DNA of 64,000 nucleotides. Source: Saprospiraceae bacterium. Its GTDB lineage: Bacteria > Bacteroidota > Bacteroidia > Chitinophagales > Saprospiraceae. Location: assembly GCA_016719855.1 (NCBI GenBank), contig JADJYH010000007.1, positions 62,001 through 126,000 on the forward strand. Reading direction: 5' to 3'. Numbering within the stretch: the stretch's first letter is position 1; each line of letters opens with the position of its first letter. Made by a program: the position numbers and the translations under genes. Positions 28,718 through 37,927 of the stretch are shown here, in pieces. The notes under the pieces are model-generated. The model did not search any database. It saw only the letters and a list, made by a program, of their open reading frames with translations, and had not been told where the DNA came from.

Positions 28718-29785
28718 ATGACTAAGCTCCAACCATCAGTATCTCGCCTTTCTGCTCTGGACCTATTCTGCGGGGTGGGCGGGTTGACCAAAGGGCTAGT
28801 TCAGGCTGGAATAGCGGTGAAGGCTGGAATTGACATTGACCAGACTTGCCAATATGCCTACGAGCAAAACAACGACGCCGAATTTGTTCACCAAAAGCGT
28901 GGCGTCGGTCAAAGGGGAGGATTTGTTGCTGAATTACTGGTCGGGCGCTGACGATTTGAAAATACTGGTTGGATGCGCACCTTGCCAGCCGTTTTCTGCC
29001 CACGCCAACAAACTGAAAAACAAGACAGAGGACAAAAAATGGAACCTTTTGAGCGAGTTCTCCAGAATCATTGGCGAAGCGAACCCGACATCGTTTCCAT
29101 GGAAAATGTTCCGAACCTTGCCAATCAGACAATCTTTGCAGATTTTGTTGAATTACTTCAGAAGAACAAGTATTACGTTAGCCATTCGACTGTCTATTGC
29201 CCTGATTACGGAATCCCTCAAAAGCGCAGACGATTGGTGCTGTTGGCGTCAAAGTTTGGAAAAATTGAATTAATTCCCAAGACACATCGCCCAGAAAACT
29301 ACCGTACAGTAAGAGATGCAATTGGCAAACTGCCAAAGGTGAAGGCGGGCGAAGCCTGCGAAACCGACCCGCTACATTTGACCACCAAGCTAACGGATTT
29401 AAACTTGCAACGCATCCGCTCTTCAAAGCCGAATGGTACTTGGCAGGATTGGGATGAACATTTACGTCTTGCCTGCCACATCAAGGAGACGGGCGCTTCC
29501 TACAAATCAGTTTATGGCAGGATGGCTTGGGATGCAGCCCTCCCGACCATTACCACACAATTCTACAACTACGGTACAGGTAGGTTCGGGCACCCAGAAC
29601 AAGACCGGGCATTGACCATCAGAGAGGCTTCCCTGCTTCAAACTTTCCCTCCTGACTATGACTTCTACCAAAACATGGACGACATTACCCTCAATCGCCT
29701 TGGCGTCCATATCGGCAATGCAGTACCCGTGCAATTGGGAGAGGTCATAGGTAAATCTATCCTAAAACACATCGAAGAAATATGA
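28718..29785 (+). CDS. DNA cytosine-5 methyltransferase (frameshifted)
   Basis: Modification enzyme of a type II restriction system. Motif I is LSALDLFCGVGGLTKGL; motif IV with the catalytic Cys is VGCAPCQPFSAHANK; motif VI IVSMENVPNL; motif VIII QKRRRLVLLAS; motifs IX-X end with RLGVHIGNAVPVQLGEVIG. Breaks fall in the AAAA run at 28893-28896 and at AA 29082-29083; one added A in each restores the motifs. The sequence is visibly AT-richer than the flanks. The stop codon overlaps the start of the nuclease gene at 29782. Confidence 0.9.
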
Positions 29786-31747
29786 ACACTCCTACCCCGA
29801 AATTCATGATGACCATTGACCTGAATGTGCTAAACCATTTGGGCATGAACCTTTACAGCAACATCCCGGCAGTCATATCTGAAGTTGTTGCCAATGCTTG
29901 GGACGCCGATGCTGAGGAGGTTTTCATTGACTTCAAAGAAACGGAAATCACCATACGGGATACGGGCACAGGAATGGACATATCGGACATCAACAATAAG
30001 TTCCTATTGGTTGGCTACCAGAGAAGGGTAGAAAAAGAAGGGCGGACGACGCCAATCCACACTCGACCTGTAATGGGCAGAAAAGGCATCAGCAAAACTG
30101 TCCTTGTTTTCTATTGCAAATAAAATCGAGGTGTACAGTAAAAAGGGAAGCCAGGTCAATGCTTTCCTCATGGATGCCGGAGAGATTCAAAAAATAATAT
30201 CTTCTCCATCCAAGTCAATTGATTATGAACCGAAAGAAATAGATGCATCCTCGGTAGATTTTGAGAAAGGCACTCGCATCGTTTTGAAAGAGATAAAGAA
30301 AAGGCGAACCGTCATTCAAGACATCTCACTCAAGAAACGGTTGGCACGTCGGTTCAGCATCATCGGCACTAAAAACAAGTTCAAAGTATGGCTAAATGGT
30401 GTCGAAATCACTGTGGAGGACAGGGATTATTTTCATAAAATCGAGTACCTGTGGTATTATGGCGATGAGTCTGCGGAGTTCGATGCGCTTGCGACCAAGA
30501 AGAGTAATAGCGAAAGCGGCCCAACCTCCTCAACGGCGGGCATCGCATATCTGGCTGGCTGGGTCTAGTAAAGGAATCGAACGACTTGACAGATGGTGAT
30601 GATAATTTGAATAAAATTGTAACTGCTCGTAAGGGGCAAGATGGCAAAAGAGGACATGCTGGAAGAATTCAGGAAGGTGGTCTGTTTTCAAAATACCTGT
30701 TCGGCGAAATCAGGGCGGATTTCTTAGATGATAGCGAACAGCCAGACATTGCCACATCCAGCCGTCAGGACATCTTCGAGGAGGATGAACGCTACAAGGC
30801 ATTGAAAGACTTTTGTGGAACGAGTTGAAGCATATCCAACGCAAAGGGAAGAGTACAAAAGCAACGACGCTGAAAAGAGTTGGAAAAGCTACTCCGTGAA
30901 TGCTTGGTACAAAAAAGCTGGCAAAGGGAAACCAAGTCAAGAGCGAAAAATTCCATGGGCAGAATCAACCAAATTGCCGTGGACGAACAGCACAAAAAAG
31001 CAGTTGATTTCTCACGGAGTGTTGGCATTCGAGTTTCCGCTACAAGGACTCTTGAGTCGCTCGAAAAGGTTTCGCTTGAAAATTTGGACGAGTTCCTTCG
31101 GATTTTCAAAGTTTGATGGATAGACGCAACGCTTTACTACAAAATAACAGAAGGTAGGCTTGGCGTGATACGGCGTGAACTAAATACAAAAATTGACGAG
31201 AACGCTCTTGAAAAAGCCCTCCAAAGCCTCCTTTTTGACCACCTTTGGCTTCTTGACCCATCTTGGGAAAGGTCAACGGAAACACCGATAATGGAAAAGA
31301 GGGTGAATGCTGAATTTGGAAAAATTTCGGCCAGTTTGACAGAAGAGGAACAAGCAGGCCGAATGGACATCAAGTACAAAATGCCAACAGGCAAGCATGT
31401 AATTGTTGAACTAAAAGAGCTTCCGTAAAGACAAGTCAATATGATTTACAGGGCCAAGTTGACAAATATATCCGTGCCCTTGAAAAGCTACTTAAAGAAA
31501 AACAACCATCCGAAACCCCTATTATTGAGGCAATATGTGTTGTGGGGAAAAGCCTTGAAAGAATGTGGGATACCCTGAACATAGAGAACGTTCAATAAAT
31601 CCATGTCCGCCATGGGAATTCAGTCGTAACACCAACAACTCATCGACAATGCCGAAAAAGCATACAGCGAGTACCTTGAACAAAATCAAAAAACCAACAA
31701 AACTGCTTCAAATCATTCAAAATATCGAGAACGAGATTAGCATGTAA
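29782..31747 (+). pseudogene. HgiDII/BbrUII-type restriction endonuclease (multiple frameshifts)
   Basis: About 655 codons, matching the family length, but broken by eight or so single-base shifts (first in AAAA 30094-30097). The N-terminus is a GHKL ATPase: N-box AVISEVVANAWDADAEEV and G1 box IRDTGTGMD. Later fragments read SGW..GLVKESNDLTDGDDNLNKIV, GGLFSKYLFGEIRADFLDD, DPSWERSTETPIMEKRV and the nuclease core AGRMDIKYKMPTGKHVIVELKE, a PD-(D/E)XK motif. The tail is KLLQIIQNIENEISM. It overlaps the methyltransferase by four bases. It is either decaying or poorly sequenced. Confidence 0.8.
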
Positions 31748-31942
31748 TGGCTGAATATGCCGCTTCCAGATTTGAAGTCGCTGGCACGAAGTCTTCCCCG
31801 CTAGCCCACCACCTGTCAATCAAAGAACGGCACTGCTCGTTGATAGCTGAGCTATCACACTGGCCTTGGTTGCTCCGATGGCCTATCGGGACTGGCAACC
31901 GCAAGTTGTCGCTTGGCCTACGCTCTACGGCCAACGACCCAA

Positions 31943-32541
31943 TCACTTCACCACCAGCAATCCCCAGCCCCACCGCACCGCCATCACCCGCACCACGATG
32001 ATAAAGGCTACCGTTGCGCACATTCGTGGTATTGCAGCCCCAGCGAATCCAGCAGGCAATACAGAACGGCACCTGCCATGCAGGCCGTCGCATCGATTTC
32101 CTTCCGAAAAATCAAGGGTACTTCGTTGCAAAGAATATCCCGCACCACCCCGCCAAAGCCGGCGCTCACCGTGCCCATCAGTACCGCCCCCACCGGCGAC
32201 AGTCCTGCAGCCAGGGTTTTTTGCAGGCCCAGGATGGTGAACAAGCCGATGCCGATGGCGTCGAACAAGAACAGGGTGCGGCGCAGGCGCAGCAGTGTGG
32301 CCTTGAAAAAATAGGTGATGGGCACTGCCAGCCCGATGGCGGCGAGGTAGTTCAAATCCTTCATCCACCCGACCGGGGTGTGGCCGATGAGCAAATCCCG
32401 GATGGTGCCGCCGCCGACGGCAGTGACCAAGGCAATGATGGTTGCACCGAACAGGTCGAATTTTTTGTCGGCAGCCGTTGCCGTGCCGCTGATGGCGAAA
32501 ATGAAGGTGCCGAGCAGGTCGAGGACATAAATGGTGTTCAT
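31943..32541 (-). CDS. TRIC/UPF0126 (YadS-like) membrane protein (frameshifted at C-terminus)
   Basis: A polytopic inner-membrane protein of two repeated three-helix units, related to prokaryotic TRIC cation channels. I chose ATG 32541 (MNTIYVLDLLGTFIFAISGTATAADKKFDLFG). The two signature repeats are VGGGTIRDLLIGH and FGGVVRDILCNE. The frame breaks near 32030. The last helix then reads ATVAFIIVVRVMAVRWGWG, ending at 31943. The upstream extension to 32622 is basic and unlike the family. Divergent from the AraC gene at 32766. Confidence 0.85.
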
Positions 32542-32765
32542 AGCGGCAATGGATAGGCTGCAAAGGTTCAAAATAAAAGGCAAGGGTCTTTGACGTGAGG
32601 CATGTTTCTTTTGAAAGACCATTTTGCTTTGTGGTGTACGTCCGGTGGCGGTGGGATAGCGGATTCTGGTCGGAGGCCGGAACCAACGGGGCTACGAGCT
32701 GATATTTGACAAGGTTTTCTTCAAAAATAGCCACTATTTTCGCCGCCAACACCGACCAACTTTGC

Positions 32766-33578
32766 ATGATTGTAAAATTCTGCCAACCGCCGCCGCCGCT
32801 TTCGCAGTACGTGGAACTGCTGACTTGGTACGCTGACTACCAGCCGGACTACGCCCACGAGCGGCTCTTGCCGCAGGGCGTGGTGGAGCTTATCATTGAC
32901 CTCACCGACCCGCCAAAGTTCATCTACGACAACGATTCGCTGGCCGTCACGCAGACCTGCCGGAAGGCTTGGATAGCTGGGCTGCGGCACGAGTACATCA
33001 CTATTTCCGCCGTACCGGGCAGCAGTATGTTGGTGGTGCGGTTTAGGAGGGCATGGCGTATCCGTGTTGCAAATGCCCATCGGTCTGCTCAAAAACCAGG
33101 TCTTGCCCGCGGACCTGACGCTGAACCCCGACATCCACCGCCTCCATGAGCAGTTGGTAAACGCCCCGACGCCGGAGGACAAGTTTGCTTTACCCTGCAA
33201 TTCATCGCCGAGCGTTGCGCCGGGGCATCGAAATACACCCCGCTGTGGCTTTTGCGGTTGAAAAATCCTTGCCGACCAGCGCAAATGACCGTGGACGCCA
33301 TTGCCCGGAAAACGGGCTGGTCGCACAAGCACCTTGTGTCACTGTTCGACAAGTTCGTGGGCGTTTCTCCCAAGGAGTTCGTGCGCATTTCCCGCTTTCA
33401 AAAAGCCATCGAAGCCATTGGAACGGAGGCCGTTGTGGATTGGTCACGGCTTGTTTACGACTGTGGCTACTACGACCAAGCGCATTTCATCAAGGATTTC
33501 AAGCGGTTTTCGGGGCTGTCGCCTGTGGCCTACCTCGGCGAGCGGGGGGATGATTTGAATTATTTACCCATGCGGTGA
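32766..33578 (+). CDS. AraC-family transcriptional regulator (frameshifted)
   Basis: About 270 residues when rejoined. The N-terminal domain (MIVKFCQPPPPLSQYVELLTWYADYQPDY, LLPQGVVELIIDL) resembles the DUF6597-type ligand domain. The C-terminal HTH pair reads MTVDAIARKTGWSHKHLVSLFDKFVGVSPKEFVRISRFQKAI and WSRLVYDCGYYDQAHFIKDFKRFSGLSPVAY. Breaks occur near 33055 and near 33190-33290. The start is two bases after CAACTTTG (32757-32764), suggesting a leaderless transcript if that box is real. Confidence 0.82.
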
Positions 33579-33640
33579 GAGGTAAAATTTTTACAATGCC
33601 GTTTGCGCCAGCAAACCCAACTTTGCGCAAAATCTTATTC

Positions 33641-34579
33641 ATGAAAAAAATGCTGCTTGTCCTGTTTTTGATGGGCATTTCAATTTTCACACAAGCCCAA
33701 AACCCTCTCCAAGACTACAAAATCGCTTACAACCTGCTCGAAAACAGGGACGCCGACGACTACGAGGTGTACATAATGAACCCCGATGGCACGGGCAAGG
33801 CCAATATCACCAAGCACCCCGACGTGGCTTGGACGTATTATGCCTACCGTGACAAACTCTACTGGATTTCGGACCGGGACACCTGCCACCGCTGCTATTA
33901 CCTCTACCGTTCCGATGCCGACGGCAAGGACATAAAAAAAGTGGGCGGGCCGCGGTTGGAAGACTCTTGGATGGCGAGCAGAAAAAAGGGCTGCGAGCTA
34001 ATCGTCGCTGGTCGGATTGGAAAGGAATTACGCTACCAGTTGTTCATCGTGGACACGGATTCGGGCAAATTCCGCCAAATTACCAACGACACAGCTGCCC
34101 AGTATGCCGACCCGACTTTCTCGCCGGACGGCAAGCAAATCGTTTACCGCTACAAAAAGCACAAGCGTGACCGCATCGAGAAGGCCGAGCTTTGGATGGC
34201 AAACGCCGATGGTTCCAATCCTCGCCAGCTCACGCACTATCCGCCAACGGATACTACCGCCGAATGGCATGCCTACCACGCCGGGCCGCCGCATTGGAAC
34301 GCCAAGCTGAACCTCATCACCTACCAATCGAAGCAGAACGGCAAGTATGGCCTCTACGCCGTTTCGCCGGATGGTAAACGGAACTTCCTATTGCACGACT
34401 TCGGCATGGAGGCGGGTTGGCACGACTGGAGTCCCGATGGCCGCTATTTGGCCGTGGAGCTTTTCGCCGACGGAAATTCGCCAAGCGACATTTACCTTTG
34501 GGATTATGAAACCAAGCAACTCACCCGCTTGACGGATGGTCCGGGCTACGAATCGTCGCCAGTGTGGGTAAGGAAATGA
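33641..34579 (+). CDS. Secreted TolB/PD40-repeat propeller protein
   Basis: A 312-residue protein from ATG 33641 with a signal peptide (MKKMLLVLFLMGISIFTQAQ). WD40-like PD40 blades are visible: DYEVYIMNPDGTGKANIT, YYLYRSDADGKDIKK, YADPTFSPDGKQIVYRYK, LWMANADGSNPRQLT, LYAVSPDGKRNFL, GWHDWSPDGRYLAV and IYLWDYETKQLTRLT. This matches the TolB-type six-bladed propeller. There is no Pal or Tol gene nearby, so a Tol-Pal role is unlikely; it is probably a periplasmic binding or scaffold protein. Confidence 0.88.
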   Translation: MKKMLLVLFLMGISIFTQAQNPLQDYKIAYNLLENRDADDYEVYIMNPDGTGKANITKHPDVAWTYYAYRDKLYWISDRDTCHRCYYLYRSDADGKDIKKVGGPRLEDSWMASRKKGCELIVAGRIGKELRYQLFIVDTDSGKFRQITNDTAAQYADPTFSPDGKQIVYRYKKHKRDRIEKAELWMANADGSNPRQLTHYPPTDTTAEWHAYHAGPPHWNAKLNLITYQSKQNGKYGLYAVSPDGKRNFLLHDFGMEAGWHDWSPDGRYLAVELFADGNSPSDIYLWDYETKQLTRLTDGPGYESSPVWVRK

Positions 34580-34582
34580 ATT

Positions 34583-34663
34583 GATATTGGGGATTGAGTT
34601 ATTGGGTTATTCGCCCAAAGCTCCAATAACCCAATATCGCAATAACTCAGTAATTCAATATCA
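34583..34663. repeat. Degenerate inverted repeat (AATAACCCAATA type)
   Basis: TTGAGTTATTGGGTTATT is complementary to AATAACCCAATATCGCAATAACTCA with a spacer of about 13 bases and one short bulge. ATTGATATTG opposite TTCAATATCAA extends the stem. It fills the gap between the PD40 and DUF4287 genes. Confidence 0.7.
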
Positions 34664-34668
34664 AAACA

Positions 34669-35220
34669 ATGGATGCAGCAGAAATCACCATGATGGAAAA
34701 CCTCCAGAAGAACACGGGCAAGAGCCTGGAGGATTGGAAGAAAATTGCCCTGGGCGCTGGCTTTCAGAAGCACGGCGAAATGGTAAACTACCTGAAAGCG
34801 GAGCATGGTCTCGGCCACGGCTATGCCAATTTCGTAGTACACAAGGCGTTGGCCACCGATGCAGGTTCTGCGGATGACAAGACGCAACTCATTGAAAACC
34901 AGTACAAAGGGAAGGAAAATCTACGTCCTTTTTACGAGATTCTCATGGCTGAAATCCTTGCATTGGGCGACGACATCGAAGTAGCACCTAAGAATTCCTC
35001 GGTCAGTTTGCGCCGGAAAAAGCAGTTCTGCCTCTTGGAGCCAAAAACAAAAACCCGCCTCGAAGTTGGCCTGAACATGAAGGGCGTGGAACCCGCAGGT
35101 AAGCTGGAAGGCTGCCCGCCGGGTGGCATGTGCTCCCATAAAATCCGGGTAGAAAAGGCCGAAGATATTGATGCAGAGGTGTTCGATTGGATTCGGAAGG
35201 CATATAATCTTGCAGGGTGA
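34669..35220 (+). CDS. DUF4287 + DUF5655 domain protein
   Basis: A 183-residue cytoplasmic protein. The N-terminal DUF4287 part has MMENLQKNTGKSLEDWKKIALG, HGEMVNYLKAEHGLGHGYANFVVHKAL. The C-terminal DUF5655 part has LRPFYEILMAEILALGDDIEVAPKNSSVSLRRKKQFCLLEP and RLEVGLNMKGV. DUF5655 occurs as a predicted transport or nuclease-associated domain of unknown activity. A strong terminator follows at 35229. Confidence 0.85.
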   Translation: MDAAEITMMENLQKNTGKSLEDWKKIALGAGFQKHGEMVNYLKAEHGLGHGYANFVVHKALATDAGSADDKTQLIENQYKGKENLRPFYEILMAEILALGDDIEVAPKNSSVSLRRKKQFCLLEPKTKTRLEVGLNMKGVEPAGKLEGCPPGGMCSHKIRVEKAEDIDAEVFDWIRKAYNLAG

Positions 35221-35228
35221 AAATGACA

Positions 35229-35265
35229 ATTGGCGGCGTGGCTTCGAGCCACGCCGCCAATTTTT
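35229..35265 (+). terminator. Rho-independent terminator (bidirectional)
   Basis: The stem ATTGGCGGCGTGGC / GCCACGCCGCCAAT with loop TTCGA is followed by TTTTT. It lies between convergent genes ending at 35220 (+) and 35265 (-). Confidence 0.92.
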
Positions 35266-35904
35266 CATAGTTTCAGCAACTTGAATGCATGTGTCCACTG
35301 ATTCTTCTGAAACCCTGGGATGCACCAAAGTATGCACAATGGCTCAATGGCGCGAGCAGCTTCGACATCGCCCATGTCCTCCACTTCCCAACCGATTTCG
35401 TGGAGCAAATCGGTAACTTCTTGCTTCGCTTTGGACTCATTTCCGCAGATGAACATGGAGGGCGGGCCGCCCGGCAACTGCGGGTCAACCATCAGGCTGC
35501 TGCCCACGCTGTTGAACGATTTCACGAAATTTGCAGCTGGCGCAAATGCTTGCAGCCGTTCCATCAGCGACGTGTCCAGGTCGGTAAAAAAATGTAATAC
35601 CCCTTTTTGTGGACCCACCTTTTCATCAATCGGATTGGTAGTATCTATGACGGTTTTGCCTTTGAGCTTATCCGCCCGCCATTTGGAGAGCGCTTTCGGC
35701 GTGTGCGCCTTTCACCGCCAATACCACGATTTCGCCGAAGTGGCCGCATCCGAAAACTACCCACCTTCCCTTGCTTTTGCCTTGCCAATCAGCCAGTTTT
35801 GAGGCATCGCTGGTGCCGAGCATCACCTCGTAGCCATGCTTGATGAAACCGCTTCCCAACGCTTTTGCAACAGCGCCCGAACCAAGTATTCCAATTCTTT
35901 TCAT
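35265..35904 (-). CDS. NADPH-dependent F420-reductase-like oxidoreductase (frameshifted)
   Basis: A Rossmann-fold protein of about 213 residues. The dinucleotide motif is IGILGSGAVAKALGSGFIKHGYEV, followed by MLGTSDASKL. The rest has GEIVVLAVKG, VIDTTNP-like text, FVKSFNSVGSSLMVDPQLPGGPPSMFICGN and GWEVEDMGDVEAARAIEPLCILW. The frame breaks near 35670-35690. Two compensating shifts around 35735-35765 may have altered a stretch that should resemble GSFSDAA. The family reduces NADP using F420 or other hydride donors; specificity is not visible. Confidence 0.82.
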
Positions 35905-36206
35905 GTTTAGGTTGTTTTAAATGGTGAATGTTTTTCGAGAACACAGCGGAGTAGGAAAGGTTAAAATGATGGTTCGGTATTTTTGCGGACTGATTCAATT
36001 CAACATAAGAACGGTTACGACCTCAAAAAATATCCTATTAAGATGAACCTGACGCCATATTCGAAACCCGTTGATTGGAGGAAAAGTGACAGAAATGATT
36101 TACTGTCGCACAGCCATCATATCAAGCAAATGGCAAGCCTCGTCAACACTAAACCAAAACGTTTGGCTGTTTTTTAGGATTTTTGCGCAAATATCCCGCA
36201 CAGCCT
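35905..36206. other. Intergenic region upstream of the ECF sigma gene
   Basis: About 300 bp between divergent genes with no supported gene. A CCAAAACGTTTGG hairpin followed by a T run at about 36150-36177 could be a weak terminator or attenuator just before the sigma gene. Confidence 0.4.
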
Positions 36207-36803
36207 ATGGTTTACGAGTATTCAATGGAGGAGCAAGACTTGTTTTTGAAGGTAAAAACGGGCGATAAAACCGCCTACCGGGCACTTTTTGACCGGTACT
36301 ACAAATACCTTGTCGTCACCGCCAACAACATCCTCGGCGACAGCGAAACCGCACGTGACCTTGCGCAGGATGTGTTTTTTGAGCTGTGGCGGCGGCGGGA
36401 GGAAATCGAAGTACAGACCAACTTGAAAGCCTACCTGCGCCGATCGGTGGTGAACAGAACCCTCAATTTCATCAAATCCCGTCGGCTCGACTTTACAGAA
36501 CCGGAGCGGCTCCCGGAGCGCCCTTCCAACGCCATTGATGCCCAAACCCAGCTCGAAGTGTCTGATTTAGAGCAAGTTATACAATCGGCCATCGCTGCGT
36601 TGCCGGAACGCTGCCGGGTCATCTTCACGCTGTGCAGGCTCGAAAACCTGTCACACAAGGAAATTGCGGAGCAGCTCAACATTTCCACCAAGACCATCGA
36701 AAACCACATGACCCGTGCCCTCGCCACCTTGCGGGAAGCCGTCGGGCCTTACGTGACCCCGGCTGTACTGGCTTGGCTGACCGGGCGCAATTTTTTTGAA
36801 TAA
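36207..36803 (+). CDS. ECF RNA polymerase sigma factor (FecI/SigK-like)
   Basis: About 198 residues from ATG 36207; ATG 36225 is an alternative start. Region 2 is YRALFDRYYKYLVVTANNILGDSETARDLAQDVFFELWRRR. Region 4 is IAALPERCRVIFTLCRLENLSHKEIAEQLNISTKTIENHMTRALATLRE. It is followed by fecR and an STN-TonB receptor, the standard Bacteroidota cell-surface signalling arrangement. The receptor senses a ligand, FecR relays it, and sigma activates the downstream genes. Confidence 0.95.
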   Translation: MVYEYSMEEQDLFLKVKTGDKTAYRALFDRYYKYLVVTANNILGDSETARDLAQDVFFELWRRREEIEVQTNLKAYLRRSVVNRTLNFIKSRRLDFTEPERLPERPSNAIDAQTQLEVSDLEQVIQSAIAALPERCRVIFTLCRLENLSHKEIAEQLNISTKTIENHMTRALATLREAVGPYVTPAVLAWLTGRNFFE

Positions 36804-36816
36804 AAGCCGGATTCCA

Positions 36817-36843
36817 TTAGGGGAAACGCCTTTTTGGATTGTC
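36817..36843 (+). promoter_or_regulatory. Candidate ECF-sigma promoter upstream of fecR
   Basis: TTAGGGGAA (36817-36825) and GATTGTC (36837-36843) resemble ECF -35 (GGAAC-like) and -10 (GTC) elements. The same two blocks occur upstream of the lipoprotein gene at 40896-40922 with identical start-to-start spacing of 20 bases. It lies between the sigma and fecR genes. Confidence 0.55.
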
Positions 36844-36913
36844 ACGGAATTGACAATTGGGTTGTCCTCCCACTCAAACCCTCAATCTCTCATACTCTCA
36901 ATCCCTCGATTCT

Positions 36914-37927
36914 ATGGAAGAAGAACTGTACATATCACTTTTACAAAAACAGCTCAGCCGCTCGCTGACGCCGGATGAGCAGTCAGAACTGGACGACTGG
37001 CTGGCGCAATCACCTGACAACCAACTGGTTGCACGGCAGGTGGAACGTGCTTGGCAGCTCAGTGGCGGCTTCTCACAAGATGTCGAACTGGATGCCGATG
37101 CCGATTTCGAGCGGCTGGAACGGCGCATTGCAGCGGCGGCGGAAGCAACTCCCTCGGCCAAGCTCGTGTCCATGAAGCCACGGCAAAACTGGTTGGCCAT
37201 CGCCGCCGCAATTTTGCTGCTGGTGGCTGCGCCCTTGGTGCTCCGCAAATTCATGGGCAGCAATGCTGAGATGGGTCGCTTCGCAACGGGCGACTCCCCT
37301 GCCGTGCAGCCCCTGGAACTGGCCGACGGTTCAAAAGTCTGGTTGAACGCACAGTCTTCGCTGCAATTTTTCACCGAAAACGAGGGAAAAGACCGCCGGG
37401 TGGAACTGACCGGAGAAGCCTTTTTCGAAGTAGCCAAAAACCCGCAACGGCCCTTCGTGGTGAAGACCAACCTTGGCGAAGTGACGGTGCTCGGCACTTC
37501 CTTCAACGTGCGCAGCCTGCCAGGCAGCCCCACCCTCGAAGTGAACGTGAGCACGGGCAAGTGCGCCTTCAACCAACTGGCGTCAAGGAAAACCTGCTGC
37601 TGGTGGCCAACGAAACGGGCGTTTTTGACCAAAAGAAAAACAGCCTGACGAAAACGAGCGGCGCTGCCAACAACACGGCGGCTTGGCACACGGACAAATT
37701 GGTGTTTGAGAACACCCCACTGGACGAGGTGCTTCGCCAGTTGTCCGCTTTTGCATGGCGTGGCCTTATCCGTTGAAAATCAAGCAGTTGCACGGTGTCC
37801 CGTGACGGTGACATTTGAGAAGGCGACACTGGACGCTGCGCTGGAAACGCTCAGTACGCTCTTCGGTGCCAAAGTGATAAAAACACCAGACGGTGGGTTT
37901 CGATTAACGGGCGGGCGCTGCGGTTGA
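36914..37927 (+). CDS. FecR-family anti-sigma regulator (frameshifted)
   Basis: About 337 residues from ATG 36914. The N-terminal cytoplasmic domain (EEELYISLLQKQLSRSLTPDEQSELDDWL) binds sigma. One TM helix (LAIAAAILLLVAAPLVL) follows. The periplasmic FecR domain has LADGSKVWLNAQSSLQFF, VELTGEAFFEVAKNPQRPFVV and LGTSFNVRS. A C-terminal DUF4974/STN-like domain has FENTPLDEVLRQLSA and TLDAALETLSTLFG. Breaks at about 37560 and about 37750. The stop overlaps the proposed TTG of the receptor gene. Confidence 0.88.

Noticed and set aside
31748..31942. Possible integrase or att site beside the restriction locus
   Set aside because: No direct repeat pair, tRNA or recombinase motif is visible.
32757..32764. 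CAACTTTG as a promoter for the AraC gene
   Set aside because: No TTTG-like element lies 19 bases upstream, and the box is only one base from the ATG. Mentioned with the gene but not called.
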